64,000 nucleotides of DNA from Limanda limanda (taxonomy: Eukaryota > Chordata > Actinopteri > Pleuronectiformes > Pleuronectidae): positions 28,525,393 to 28,589,392 of the forward strand of contig NC_083644.1 of assembly GCF_963576545.1 (NCBI RefSeq). Direction: 5' to 3'. Below the pieces are notes generated by a model. It was not told where the DNA came from and ran no database searches. It worked only from the letters and a program-made list of their open reading frames with translations. The position numbers and the translations under genes are program-made. Shown piece after piece: positions 21,668-34,354 of the stretch (positions are counted from its first letter, which is position 1; every line of letters starts with the position of its first letter).

Positions 21668-22294
21668 ATGCAACCTCTTTCTTGGAACTTGGGAGTGATC
21701 TTCGATCCTGATTTGTCCTTTAATAGTCACTTAAAAGTAATTTCTAGGACCGCGTTTTTCCACTTGCGTAATATCTCAAAAATCAGACATGTCCTTTCGC
21801 AAAAAGATGCAGAAAAACTAGTCCACGCCTTTGTTACATCGAGACTGGACTACTGTAATTCACTATTATCAGGCTCCAGCAGTAAGTCGTTAAAGACTCT
21901 GCAGCTGGTCCAAAATGCCGCAGCACGTGTCCTGACGAGAACTAAGAAAAGAGAGCACATTTCTCCAGTATTAGCATCGCTACACTGGCTTCCTGTTAAA
22001 TCTAGAATAGAATTTAAAATTCTCCTCCTCACCTTCAAGGCCCTTAATGATATGGCACCTCTTTACCTTAAAGAGATGTTAGTTCCATATCAACCTACTA
22101 GAGCACTCCGATCCCAGAACTCAGGTTTACTTGTTGTCCCTAAAGTCTCTAAAAGTAGAGTAGGAGCCAGAGCTTTTAGCCATCAAGCCCCACTGCTGTG
22201 GAATAATCTCTCACTTTCAGTTAGGGAGGCAGACACGCTCTGTTCGTTTAAAAGTAGACTCAAAACCTTCCTTTTTTATAAAGCTTATAGTTAG
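21668..22294 (+). pseudogene. L2-like reverse transcriptase, C-terminal 208 residues
   Basis: The frame is fully open. It starts within LGVIFDPDLSFNSHL and contains TSRLDYCNSLLSG, LQLVQNAAARVLT, ASLHWLPVKSRIEFK and FSHQAPLLWNNL, ending at KTFLFYKAYS with a stop. These are the conserved post-palm/thumb blocks of CR1/L2/Rex1-type LINE ORF2. The polymerase YxDD motif and the endonuclease are upstream and missing. The ATG at its head is fortuitous. The lack of stops suggests a young insertion. Confidence 0.8.
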
Positions 22295-23103
22295 AGCTAA
22301 TTTGTGCGATGTTCCAAATTTGATTAAATGGCAAAAACCCCTGATGATGCTAAGACGCACAGGGAATTTATGACACAAGACACACGGAGCTTCTCTTTCC
22401 TGCTTCTCCTTCCTTTTCTCCATATTTATCACATCAAGATAATTCTTATCTGATCAGTACATGTTACTAACTTGACCCCTTTCCCGGAGTTTCTGTGCCT
22501 TAGCGCCCGCGGATGCAGGGCCACAGCTGTGGCCGCACCATGGATTATGATTGTGGATCGCGTGTCGGAGGTCGCAATGGTGGATCCAGTTCGGTGGATT
22601 CTGTATCGTGCCAGCTGATCGTCGTTGTAATGGAGGATCCTTTGTCGCGTTGGCATCGGATGATGAGGGACCACGACCGAGGCGGCAGCTGATAATGGAT
22701 TCTAACTGGCGGCGGTGGACAATGACTGTGGATTATAGTGGATCCATCCTGATGCTGGATCGTGGTCTTGCTGCTGGCCAGAGACTGTGATTGCAGCGGG
22801 ACTGCCTGACACATAGTATTGAAAAATGTTTAGCCTAATGGATGCTGCTAAAAATCCTGATGATGTTTTCTTACACCTGACATCTATTGCACTTCTGTCC
22901 GTCCTGAGAGAGGGATCCCTCACATGTGGCTCTCTCTGAGGTTTCTACATATTTTTACCTGTGAAAAGGGTTTTTAGTAGTTTTTCCTTACTCTTGTTGA
23001 GGGTTAAGGACAGAGGATGTCACACAATGTTAAAGCCCTATGAGACAAATTGTTATTTGTGAATGTGGGCTATACAAATAAAACTTGATTGATTGATTGA
23101 TTT
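21668..23103 (+). mobile_element. 5'-truncated L2-like LINE (RT C terminus, 3' UTR and tail)
   Basis: An open coding end (21668-22294) is followed by about 750 bp of 3' UTR. This finishes TTTTTCCTTACTCTTG, AGGACAGAGGATGTC, AAAGCCCTATGAGACAAATTG, GGGCTATACAAATAAA, then (TTGA)n. That order is typical of teleost L2-type elements. The 5' truncation near 21668 fits normal LINE integration. The same 3' tail recurs at 29011, 31647 and 36557. Confidence 0.8.
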
Positions 23104-23904
23104 CTTCTCTGCTCTTTGCATTTTGTGCTATTGGTTTAAGATCTTTAGCTTTGACTTATCCAGATGCTTTTCCTCTAACATCTAAACATGTTTCAGGGTT
23201 TCATGTGGCCACAAGCTTTAAGCTTGCGTGTTTATATACACAGCAGTCTCATATACACCAGATGCACAGAGAGAATTTGTGTGTCTAACGGATAAGAAAC
23301 ACCTGTGGCTATACAGTCAAGTGGGTGTCATAGTATGTTTGGACATTCAGCGCGTGCACACACACACACTAACACACACACAGAGCAAGCGAGAGCGAGA
23401 GAGAACAAGCCACTAAACAGTCTGAAAGTGGTTACTACTTTGTCTCATCTTAAGGTCATAACTTCATGGGGACAGCATGTCAGCTCTCTGGCTGCCTGTT
23501 TTTTTTCCTCAGCAGCTGTAAGCATGCTTCAACTCACGTCGACCAAATCAAAGTATCATGACCTTGTGATCTCTGAGTGGCAGGTACAAGCACCCACACA
23601 CACTGCAGCAGTTGTTGCTTAAACATGGTGGCAATCATTGAGAAACGAATACATGTTTGTGTATCTTTGGGTGTTTTGTATTTTTTAATTTATCTGCAGA
23701 AAACCTTTAAATTGCCAGTTCTCAGTTCCATTAGGAGATAGGGCATGGGCATGATTTGCTGTAGGTTCAAATAATTCAATTTCACGGATCTTCAGCACGA
23801 AATCCCACTCTTGACCTCAGGAACTGTTTTACAATATATCTTAACTGAAAGTATATTTGCATAAGGTGAGTATAAGTAAGTATAAGGTGATTCTGTTCTT
23901 TTCA
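23104..23904. other. Intergenic sequence with short CA/GA repeats
   Basis: A small (AC)n/(AG)n tract at 23350-23405. Nothing else recognised. Confidence 0.5.
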
Positions 23905-24134
23905 CCCCAAATAGTACACATGGATACTGGAATGTTTAGAGCTGTACAACATCAACATGACACTAAGAGCCTTCAACAAGCACTCAATAGGACTTTAGAA
24001 AACGGCCCTAGAGGCCAACTACCAATGAGATGCGTGGTCATCATCCCAAAGTGTGGCTACAGATACTAGTTCCAATTTGGAGCAATCATCAGCCCCCTAC
24101 TCTACATGGAAGATATCAAGCTGTATGTCAGGAA

Positions 24135-25321
24135 CAGTGATGCCGGTAACGCGCTACTTAGTAACGCGTTACTCTAATCTAACCCTTTTTTCAGTAACGA
24201 GTAATCGAACGCGTTACTATTTCCAAACCAGTAATCACATTAAAGTTACTCCTCCAAGTCACTGTGCGTTACTATTTTGTCTACTATTTGTTACTTTTAT
24301 TATCATCTTCCGTTACTCGCACCGTCACTCGCACTCCGTCTCTCGCACACATCAACAACCCTTCACTCCCTCATTGCCCCCCGATCCCCAACACAACCAG
24401 CCAATGAGGGCCTGACATTCCCAACAACCCCGTCCTATTGGTCCAAACAGTCACATGTCCCACCCCAACCCCTTCACTCACCCTCAGGATATCGGAACGC
24501 TCCTTCAACACAGTGTTTTACTAAACATACGTCAAATCCAAACATAAACATAAACCCAGTCCGTTACAATATATTTGATTTTCGTCTTGCGTCTCTGGGA
24601 GTGAAGTCATGTAGCCTATGCGACAATTAAGTTGAATCGCCCTCGTTTCGTGCCATAATAAACAAGATCCCTACTACTGTTAATGCCGGGCTGCCTCACA
24701 GAACAGCTTTTTGTAAAACCACTCCTTGCTTCTCTAATGCTGTGAACAACAGGTACAGTGTTCATAAAACATGTTGAAAATAATTTAATAGTTACATTTA
24801 TAAACAATGTAGATCATAAGTAGTAAGTTTTTCCATTACAGTGTTAACAGTTAAATATGTCAGGTCAAGAAAGACTGTCTTTATTTTATTTTAGAAAAAT
24901 AAGTATTTATGTTAAGTGAAGTCAAGAAAGACTGTTTTTATTTTTTAATAAAAAAAACAAGTATTTATGTTAAGTTAAGTCAAGAAAGACTGTCTTATTT
25001 TAATTTTTATAAAAACATGTATTTTTTCAGGAAATAGTTCAACTTAAAATTTCAGGAAATACATTATACGTTGTTGTTGTGTACATTACTGTTAAAAATG
25101 CACTTCTAATAAAGTTAGTGTTGGCAAAACCGGTTGTCATTTTTATGTTGAGGCGGCGGGGGTGTTGTCGGAAGCTGCTGAATGTAACTAATAAAGTAAC
25201 TTGTAATCTAACTTAGTTACTTTCAAAATCAAGTAATCTGTAAAGTAACTAAGTTACTTTTAAAATCAAGTAATCTGTAAAGTAACTAAGTTACTTTTTC
25301 AAAGTAACTGTGGCAACACTG
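24135..25321. mobile_element. Non-autonomous hAT element, 1187 bp, perfect TSD
   Basis: The left end is CAGTGATGCCGGTAACGCG and the inverted right end CAGTGTTGCCACAGTTAC. A perfect 8-bp TSD GTCAGGAA lies at 24127-24134 and 25322-25329. The subterminal regions are crowded with GTAAC/GTTAC motifs, as usual for this hAT group. No transposase was recognised. Internal tandem repeats lie at 24865-25020. Confidence 0.88.
24865..25020. repeat. Tandem repeat, about 58-bp unit, three copies
   Basis: Units starting TCAAGAAAGACTG at 24865, 24922 and 24980, each containing GTATTTATGTTAAG or a variant. A second short duplication, AAATCAAGTAATCTGTAAAG, occurs twice at 25226-25284. Confidence 0.85.
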
Positions 25322-26120
25322 GTCAGGAATGAGGGAGACATCGACTCACTTATCCTCACCACCAGGATCCACAGCACCGACATTGGAATGCCCTTTGAAC
25401 TAGACAAGTGTTGTTGCATTGTATCAAAGAGAGGTATTGAATTAAGAGAAGGCAACTTAGCAGACATCGAATGGTGATCAGGAGGACGAAGAAGAGCAAG
25501 ATCCATCATGGGAGGACATGCCCTTGCTCAGCATGTACCATCAGGAAATAGAAAAAGTGGCTGATATTGAGCCACCAGTGGCTAGAAAAGCCTGGTCTGA
25601 ACAACACGGAAGCACTGATCAATAGAATAAAGATGCCCCTCAGACAGTCCAGCTAATAATAGTAGGATGTAAGATGCTGGCAGGTATGGTGTACATTGAA
25701 CACCACAACCAAATGGCTGGTATAGTGTACAGGGGCATAGTGCACCGAGTATGGGCCAAGGTCAAAGTCAAAATGGAACAGTTGGTTGAAAATAACTTAA
25801 CTAAGATCCTGTGGGACTTTCTGGTGCAGTCAGAAAAATGGTGATGGCTAGCAAACAACGTGGTGGTCGACAAACAGTAGAAGAAGGCTGTTGTTGTGAT
25901 ACTGTCAGTCACATAGGATTTATAAAGTGGTTCATTCATTTTCAACAAGTGAGTAACTTTGTAAGCAAACTTCAGGTCCTGTGCTGAAAAAGCACAGCAA
26001 GTTTTCTACTGTACATAAAACACAAGTAGAGCAGTTAACTACTACTCCTCTTTTCAGTAATACATTTGGAAACAGTCTACAGAGGTTGCTTATGGTTGTA
26101 GGCAAATGAGGAAAAAACTA

Positions 26121-26391
26121 TAAATGGTAAATGGATTTGTATTTATATAGCGCTTTTCTAGTCTGATGAAGACCACTCAAAGCGCTTTACAGTACAGTTT
26201 CACATTCACCCATTCACACACACATTCATACAGTGCATCTACTTGCAGCACTTTGTTATTCTATGGGGGGCTATTGAGGGTTCAGCATCTTGCCCAAGGA
26301 CACTTCGGCATGCAGATGGTTCAGACTGGGGATCGAACCGCCGACCTTCAGGTTGGAGGACGACCACTCTACCCCTCAGCCACAGCCGCCC
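26121..26391 (-). mobile_element. tRNA-derived SINE, copy 2
   Basis: Full-length reverse copy: tail TAAATGGTAAATGG at the left, head CTGTGGCTGAGGGGTAGAG (minus strand) at the right. The B box GGTTCGATCCC is intact on the minus strand near 26328-26338. It is the closest match to copy 1. Confidence 0.82.
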
Positions 26392-29010
26392 TTACTGCCT
26401 TATGCAGTTTAATCAACATGTTTTCATGCTGCTATAAACCTGTTACGTAATTATATAGTGTAGGTTAAATTGCCAGAATAGATTGAATATTGAAGATACA
26501 AATTTGAACTGTGACTAAACAATAGATTATTTATTAAGATGATGTGATAACTGGGCTCATTGATAAACAGTATATTACCATAAGATAAAATGACATTGTT
26601 CTCTGTAGCTGCAGTGAAGTGTAGCTTGGTTATAGGGGCTTACTGTACCTCCCACATGATGAAGTGAGACATGGTGCGTCGACTGACAAAGATACAGCCT
26701 GAACTTTCTTTGTTCGGCTACTGAGAGGTTGGCACAATAACACAATACATCAAGAAAAACAGATCACACACACACGGCAAACACATTCATGCTCCACTTG
26801 TAAGCCTGCACAACTGAATAAAGCGCAGCACAGAGGATGTGGGTTTATTCATTCTGTGCAGAGGAAAACACCTCCGATACTTGTTATTCCTCTCTCAAAG
26901 TTTGAACAAAAACACTAGTTGCACATAACAGTTCATCTCATTGCTGTTTGGTTTACATTTGTTGTGAAGATGATAAGTCATTGCTTTGCAAATAAATAAA
27001 TTGTATATTCCAGTTATGAGTTGAGGTGAGCTGTAGAAATACACGTAAAAAGTTTACGCACGTCAGGCCTTGTCAGTTGCAAAACGGTTTTGAAAATGTA
27101 TAAAATCCTCAGAGTCAGTTGAGAGCACGATCTCATAAATGACAGGGGGTGTGTTGTTCCTCTGAAAATATCTATATTAAACCACTTTCAACTGTTTTAT
27201 GGTTTGAATCAGTGCAGTGTCAAGTCATCATGAGACAAATCACTGTTTCACTTGATGATGTGCAGTGGGTGGTGCTGTTAAGATCTTACTGTAGCACTTT
27301 GCTCACGTGTTGAAGTGAGGACTGTGTCTGACGTGTCTCCAGAAGAATGTACAGTGTTTACATGGCAGCCAGCTCATCAGATGATGATTGGCCAACATGA
27401 GTCCAATTTATTATTATTTTTTGATCCCCTACATCGATCTGATTTTTAACTAATCACCTGATTAGGCAAATTACCATTAACTGCAATATTGTGCAAAGGT
27501 GTTATCAAATGGATAGGTTTTTAGTTTATGTTCTGCAATCTGTTGATTGTCTCATTTTCCCAACTGCTCAGCACATTATGTGTACCTGCATGCTCTCCTA
27601 TCTGCACAACTGATCATGGAAAGCTTGACTTTTCTGTCACCAAATTTAGATGCAAGAATTATTACAGCTTTTGCTTTATTGGGAAAAGGAAATAATCCTA
27701 TTGAGCTATTTAGATGGCTACTGAAATTATTATTGCCCTAATACTCCAGTTATGTATTTATGCATACTACATTTGATGTAGAACAGCTTCACAATGCACA
27801 CCCCAGCCTATGTCCTTCCTAATTTCAGTATTTTATAGTATCTATTATATCCAGTAGCAGACATTTTTTGGCCTGACAAACACAGTTAGTCACTGTAATA
27901 GTCGGTGTTGAAATATTTAGTGCTTATCCAAGTCCTTCATTCATTTAAAAAGTGTTTCTTCTTGTCTTCAGAAATGTTTTTGTATAAATGTATAAAGAAT
28001 GCTCATAATACCTGAATAATGTCGATATACCACATGTCTTATTTGGACACTGTTAAATTGCTAAAATGTTTGAATATCCAAACATAGTATTCTGTTTACA
28101 TGGTGAAATCTGAATGTAGTCATATCTAATAGTTAAATATTAGTGTGCATTTAAACATCCTAATTTCTGTCACTATGCATAGTGACCCTCCACAAATGGG
28201 AAAATATTAAGTAGTAAATGTATGAAATTTGAAACGTGAATATTCCATATGCTTTGTTTTTGCTAATTCAATTTATCATTTTGGGGCATTACCACCCAAT
28301 GATTATTGCACTTCTCAAACATGCAGTAGTACAGTGTGTTAGATCCAGAGACACTCTAAGTAAACTGCTGCTGTCCTGGGAACTCCACTGTTAACTGAAA
28401 TGAGCAAAACAAGAAGCTAAATTAGAACAGAACCATTCAAGAACTGCTCCACAAGTGCACATATAATGTTAGAGCATTGGCGTCCATCGGGAACTGTGGA
28501 TTGGATTAGATCAATAGTTTTTATTATCATTTTTGTCCCATTACATACCACCTTCACAATGGGTTGAGCCACAACCATCCGCACTACATCCTGCTGTGGC
28601 ACTGAATGTTACCAGAATGGTGAGTTTCTGGCATAGTTGGTGAAGCTGTTAATGTTAATTTATATAATCACCAAAGTAGAGACAAAATATATATATTTTT
28701 AAATAAACTCTCTTTTGAAATGATTATCACTCCTTCGTTTGTAATGGTGCTCACAAGGCTCTGCCACAGGATCATGAAGATACTTGAATAGACCTGAATT
28801 CTACCATTGTTTTAATGCAGTCTGAGGAATCAGGCAAATACATGTTTTCTGTATAGGCTAGACTTTACATAAAAAGTGTCAAATTATAGGTTTAGTATGT
28901 AATGAAAACTGCAATTATCATATGTAATTTCCTGATTCATTCATATTTTTTTTTCTATCCCTAGTCAAGGGAAATGGACATTAAATGTCCCACCTTGTAT
29001 AGTTTGTTAA
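26392..29010. other. Intergenic sequence, no gene seen
   Basis: AT-rich DNA with no recognised element. Small open frames have no family resemblance. Confidence 0.5.
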
Positions 29011-29084
29011 GCAATATGAGACAAATTGTGATTTGTGAATATGAGCTATACAATCTACATTTTATTGAGTAATGATTGATTTAA
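29011..29084 (+). mobile_element. L2-like LINE 3' tail fragment
   Basis: GCAATATGAGACAAATTGTG, then GAATATGAGCTATACAA, ending TGATTGATT. This is a diverged copy of the 3' tail at 23040-23103. Confidence 0.6.
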
Positions 29085-31646
29085 GCAATTGTTTCAGCTA
29101 TTGTTACACTATGTAGTTTAAAATAGTTGTTGAATAGACTGAAACAAAATGAGTGGTTGAAGAAGTTTTCTTCTTCACAGTGTTGTGTCAGTCATTGTCA
29201 GTGACTCAATCACACCAACTCAGTTTTGCTGTATTATTTGCTTTTATTCAATAAATAACACACAATTGTGTTATTTTAAAACCTCCTTTGTTGTTATGAC
29301 ACACACTGTTGGTGGAGCTGATGAATTTGGGGGTACAGAACTAAATAAGAGGCAGTGTCTTATCATAGACTTTCTGGCTACAAGGCTGACTCTGGGTCTC
29401 ATTCTCAGTAATTCACAGTGCTGCGGCTGCCACTGCTGATGAAGCTTTTATGAAACATGCAATTTATTTTCACACATGTTGCATCAGCTTGATGTGGTTT
29501 AAACATTTTCTCAGGAGTTGTTTCAGTTCTGCCCCTTTTTTTTTAGTTTTGTGTCCATTATGCCTAGCAAAGGCAACTATGAATTGCTTGTAAAGATGAC
29601 ATTTTCACAACTTCTACCTCAAGCAAAGAAACTGCACCACAATTCAGCTTCTCTTTTCGCATTACACCAGCCCAGAATAAGCAACACTGCATTATAAGTG
29701 TGTGGGCTGGTGCACAATAGAAGACAGCCCACAACGTAAATGTAGGTTGCTCAAGCTAAAAAAAAAGGGGGCTCCTCCAGTGTTATCTGGACAGAACTAT
29801 GAACTGATAATTCTTACTTGAGCATACAGAAGTGTTGCTCGTTGTCGAATGAGTTGTTTTTCTATCTTCCACCTGAGCATTTAGCAGTTTATTGTTGTTG
29901 TCCAGGTTACAACTCAAGTCATTTCAGAAAAGTCAAAGCCAATTGTGGGATTTTAGTTAGTCAGAACTCATAACTTGTGATGCTATAAACCTTAAATGAG
30001 TCATTTATCATGTGGACGTAGAGCAAATGCCCATTACAAATCATTACATACATTAGTTAAGGTTAGGCAAGTAGTAGTTATAGTTAAATGATTGTTTAAA
30101 GCCTCCAGGAAATAAGAGAGACTGAATGTGTGTCTCTCAGTTTCTCTCTTTTGTCATTAGTTAGAAAGTCTTGAAATAAGTAGTAATATGCCACTCAAGT
30201 AAAAATTGCACTGTTTCACTGGCTCTGAAATGTGTATACTATAATTCGTATGGAGCAGATGAATCAGATAGCTCTGTCTGCTTCACTGAACTCGTGTATA
30301 TCTGATTATCTACGTGGCTGTGGAGTTCAAATACTGCATCAGTGTCCCAGCAGCAGGAGTAAGTACACTGACCTGTCGTTTTAATCACATATGAATCTTT
30401 TGTTTCAGTGGCATAGGACAGGTGATGTAACACACGCTCCCCTTGCATCCAGACAGAGTTGCAGTTACACACAGCAGACAGGAGAAAAAGAAACCAATAA
30501 TAATGATGATGGTAATGGTAGCCAAATAAAAGAGTGTCCTGACCATTGTTTGATGTTTGTGCTGAAGCATCAAACAGAGCTGGCGATGAGTGGTTTAATA
30601 TAAGACCCAGGCTTTCATCCTCTGTAGTTCAGAGGGACCCCCCCCCCCCTTCCACCCCCGTAGAGAACACCACCTAATTACAAGCACTATCAAGGCAGTC
30701 TGTGTGCTTGTGTGTGTATCTACATGATGGTCTTTGGTGTGTATGTGTCAACACTGGAGATCCTGTGTGTGTAAGTAATTACCCCCCACCAATAAAACAG
30801 GTCGTCTACAGGCCTCATGAAAGGAGAGGGGCATCCTAATGCAGTGGTGTGAGGAACACCCACCACTTTAAACAGACTGCTCCTGGAGCCTGAGCATTGT
30901 GTGTGCAGTGTGACATGACCAGCTACTTCAGTTTCTAACGTCTGTTTACTTTCTGATGAGTGCTGACACTGAAAAGCAGTTTATGTACGCATTCAAACGT
31001 ATTTATATAATTTAATAAGTCCTCTCTTGTTCATAATCTTCTTAGATTGCTCCTTACATTGCATACTATTTTAATTAGAAAACAGAAAAACAAATATTCT
31101 AAAAAATAATAATAATAGTAATGATGAAAAGATGAAACTAAAGCAGGAAATATTCTTGCTGTTAATTACGCTTACGTGTGCGCATGATGGCTGCTTCGCA
31201 TGTCCTCATTTGGAGAGTTGGTTGTGCACGTTTTCAGAAATTAACGCTACGCATACGCCAGATACAATATGCACTTGACCAGTAGGGGCAGTGTAGTGGT
31301 AGTGTTGTGGTGTAGCGTGCTAATCCGGAAGAGAAAATCATCAATCGTCCTGGCGAACATTCAAAAACACTGGTTGTGTTTTTCATCATCAATTTCTCAC
31401 ATTGGCAGAACGAGAGAAACAAACTCCCCATTGTCACGTCGTGCTTGATTTGAGGACCTTACAGAAGATCTACGATGGCACGGGTGTGTCTTTTTCTGCT
31501 GTGATCTCAGAATACAGTAACCTCCTCCAGTTATTGTATTTTGGTGACCCCTCTAGTGGTATCCTCCGGTAACATGCGTAGTACATCGGCAAGTAGTACA
31601 TCTAGGCTCAAACCCAACACTGTAATAATACAAACATTGACAAAGA
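29085..31646. other. Intergenic sequence, no gene seen
   Basis: Holds a poly-C run at 30640-30650. The stretch 31160-31620 is richer in CpG (ACGCTACGCATACGCC and similar) and may be an unrecognised repeat. No exon can be supported. Confidence 0.45.
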
Positions 31647-31826
31647 ATATGGACCTCGTTGGACAAATTGAGCATTGTATTTAATATATATTTCTTTTAA
31701 GTAGTTTTTCCTTATTGTTGAGGGTTAAGGGCAGAGGATGTCACACATTTTTAAAGCTCTAGGAGACAAATTGTGAATTGTGAATATGGGCTATTTGTAT
31801 ACAAATACAATTTGATTGATTGATTT
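31647..31826 (+). mobile_element. L2-like LINE 3' tail, copy A
   Basis: GGACCTCGTTGGACAAATTG, TTTTTCCTTATTGTTGAGGG, GGCAGAGGATGTCACAC, then TTTGATTGATTGATT. The same sequence lies inverted at 36557-36745. Confidence 0.7.
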
Positions 31827-34315
31827 AGTAACAGTTTGCAGAACTGTAATGGACACAATCTTGAAGCACCTATGGAGCAGTTGGAACGGGACCATGAGTG
31901 TTAATGATGAAGATGTATGGGAGGAATGTGTTTGGGCCTAAAAAACTTACAGTACAGGAAAGAACCCCTTGTTTTGGACAAATCTGACCCCAGCAGCTGT
32001 ACTTTGTGTATAACTTGTGTATTAAACTTAATTTGATAGTTGATGTGGTGTGACGAGATTGATTTAAAATCAACAACATACTGGTTAACTTGGTCCATAA
32101 AAAACTTACACACAATGGTGGACAAAAGTTGTTTGTTGGAGTGTGATGTTTTTTCCAATGGACAGCCTTGTTTATTACATATCAGAAGAGCAGTCACCTA
32201 CACTCAACGGTAACTGAGGGACAGTGTATGAATGTATTCTCTCTCTTTCATCGCAAAGAAAACACCAAAAAAATACCTCCAACCAAAGCGTAAGAGGAAT
32301 TGTAATCTTGTTTAGTCTTAGTCTACTTTTATGTTGATGGGTGGATGTTTTTGTAATCCATTTTAGCTGCTTTTATTTGTAGGGGCATTTAATTATTGTG
32401 TTTTAATAATCAGTGCGGGTTGATTTGGATGGGGAAGTAATATCTATGTAAATTGAGCTATTGAATATATATATATATATACATATGTGAACAACTACGT
32501 TTACTACACAGCCGGTTGTCTACGCAAACGCGTGTTTAAACAGCAAGTATATCTCCGGCCTAAGATGAAATATAGGGCATCAAAAACTGCTTGGATACAA
32601 TTGCATGTAAATACATTTAAAATTATCAAACACATAAAGAAACGATAGAAAAACTATATAGAATACAACATAATGACAGTCAGTAGAGTGCATACCGTCG
32701 CCAAGACCTACCCTTCTGAAGCCAAGTTAAAAATCACTAGATCCCTATTTTTATTTTTATCTGCATCAAATTAGGCACATTGTATATATCATTCGCCTAA
32801 ACATGCTGATTTAAAATAAATCAAGATCCATTAATTATTCTCTGAGAAATCAAGGAAAATGTTGAAAGTGAAAGAAAACCTGGATCCACCCCTAAACCTG
32901 ATTAGCACCAAAACTGAATAAATTCTTCCTTGACCCATAGCACATCCTTCCATCAAGTAATCGTCCAGTCGTTTCAAAGTAATCCTGCTAAATAGTCAAA
33001 CAAACAAACGCCCGTAGCCATTTTCAGACCTGAACTGTGGGTAAAGAGGTTGCTTTCTAGAGCACTGAAATAGCCTACACCGATATACGATATAACACAG
33101 GTTAAGTAAATCATTCAAACCTATAAATGAACCACAGACATGACACTTATGACACGTAATAATTCTGATGAAGCTTCAGAGCATTACCATAGGCCAAGCT
33201 AACAACCCATTCCAAAAAGCCAGGTTTAGCACTAATGAGTTAATATAGTTAATATAACTGTCTATTATAACAGTGCAACCTTGTAAAGTTTTTCAATTTC
33301 AGAAGAAGCACATACAATGAAAAAAAAAAAAGTTGGGTTGTTTAAACAGACATTTCATTTAGCTCTTAGATAGAGATATATGCTGCATGAGTCAAATCTT
33401 TGCATTGGTCTTACTAAGGTTTTAATTACCAGCAGCTGTGGCATTAGATCGCATGTATGAGGTATGATTTAATTGACAGCCGTTACAACTGTAGAATGAC
33501 TTTACCAGTTGATTATTTCAGAAACAAGAGAAACATAAGACACAAATTTGTACAGCTGACCCGTATGGTGATATTTTACCTACTTTCAGAATTCCATTCG
33601 ACAGCCTCAGGTGTATTTATTTTAAGGGTTTCTATGAAAAGCTAAGACAAAGTGGGATTTCTAAAAGAGTACACGATGTATTACTCTATAGTTTCAAATT
33701 GTGCTGTGGCCATTTTTACAGCACTATAAAATAAGTTTAAAATTGATCTATGTATCTTTGAATGTAAATTGAGTCCATGTCGAGCTTTGGTCTGCTCAAC
33801 CAGTAGTTTTCCAGATATCGTGCCATCCTGAGCCCTACAATGCTAGATCCCAGAATAAATACACCTGAGGCCACAAACACACATCTCAGTGTGTATACAG
33901 ACAGACTGCTACATCGAGCCTCCAAGACACAGAGGCACCAAACACCACAACATTCCCATACCTTCCATTTCTTATTTCTCTGCAGATTAAACAAACACAG
34001 ACATACAACCACCTCATGCCACAAAGACACAATCATGTGGTGCCTCCAAAACACACAAGCATCACAGTCATCCATGCTTTCCTTTTTGTCCCAAGTTAGA
34101 CAAACAGAGACGGACCAACTGGTATTTTCCAGCGTCTGGTGACTTACGATGCAACGGTACCCTGCTACCCAGTATTATACCCTTCAGCCAGACTAAATGT
34201 TCCACAGCTCAAAACCAAAAACATACAATTACGGTATTGTGTCAGAGTATCTTTGGGTGAGCGTGTACATAAGGGTGAGGTATTATGTATCTGTGTATAT
34301 GCACTTGTGCATATA

Positions 34316-34318
<3 letters not shown>
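31827..34318. other. Intergenic sequence, no gene seen
   Basis: AT-rich, with a short (AT)n at 32467-32481. No coding signal was recognised. Confidence 0.5.

Positions 34319-34349
<31 letters not shown>
34319..34349. repeat. (TA)n microsatellite
   Basis: About 15 TA units. Confidence 0.9.

Positions 34350-34354
<5 letters not shown>

Larger units (their letters stand above)
23905..25916 (+). pseudogene. Second LINE reverse-transcriptase remnant, split by a hAT
   Basis: Left part at 23905-24134: TWILECLELYNINMTLRAF, then KTALEANYQ, then after a deletion ISPLLYMEDIKLYVRN, where YMED replaces the usual YxDD. Right part from 25330: EGDIDSLI, RIHSTDIGMPFELDKC, then at 25640-25900 AGMVYIEHHNQMAGIVYR and KILWDF, then VVVDKQ. 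These follow the order of a non-LTR retrotransposon RT and C terminus common in fish and invertebrates. It belongs to a different family from the L2-like element. Several stops and deletions are present. Removing the hAT at 24135-25321 plus one TSD copy makes LYVRN-EGDIDS continuous. Confidence 0.65.

Noticed and set aside
24865..25020. CRISPR-like regularly spaced repeat
   Set aside because: The repeats are contiguous 58-bp tandem units without spacers, inside a eukaryotic hAT element.
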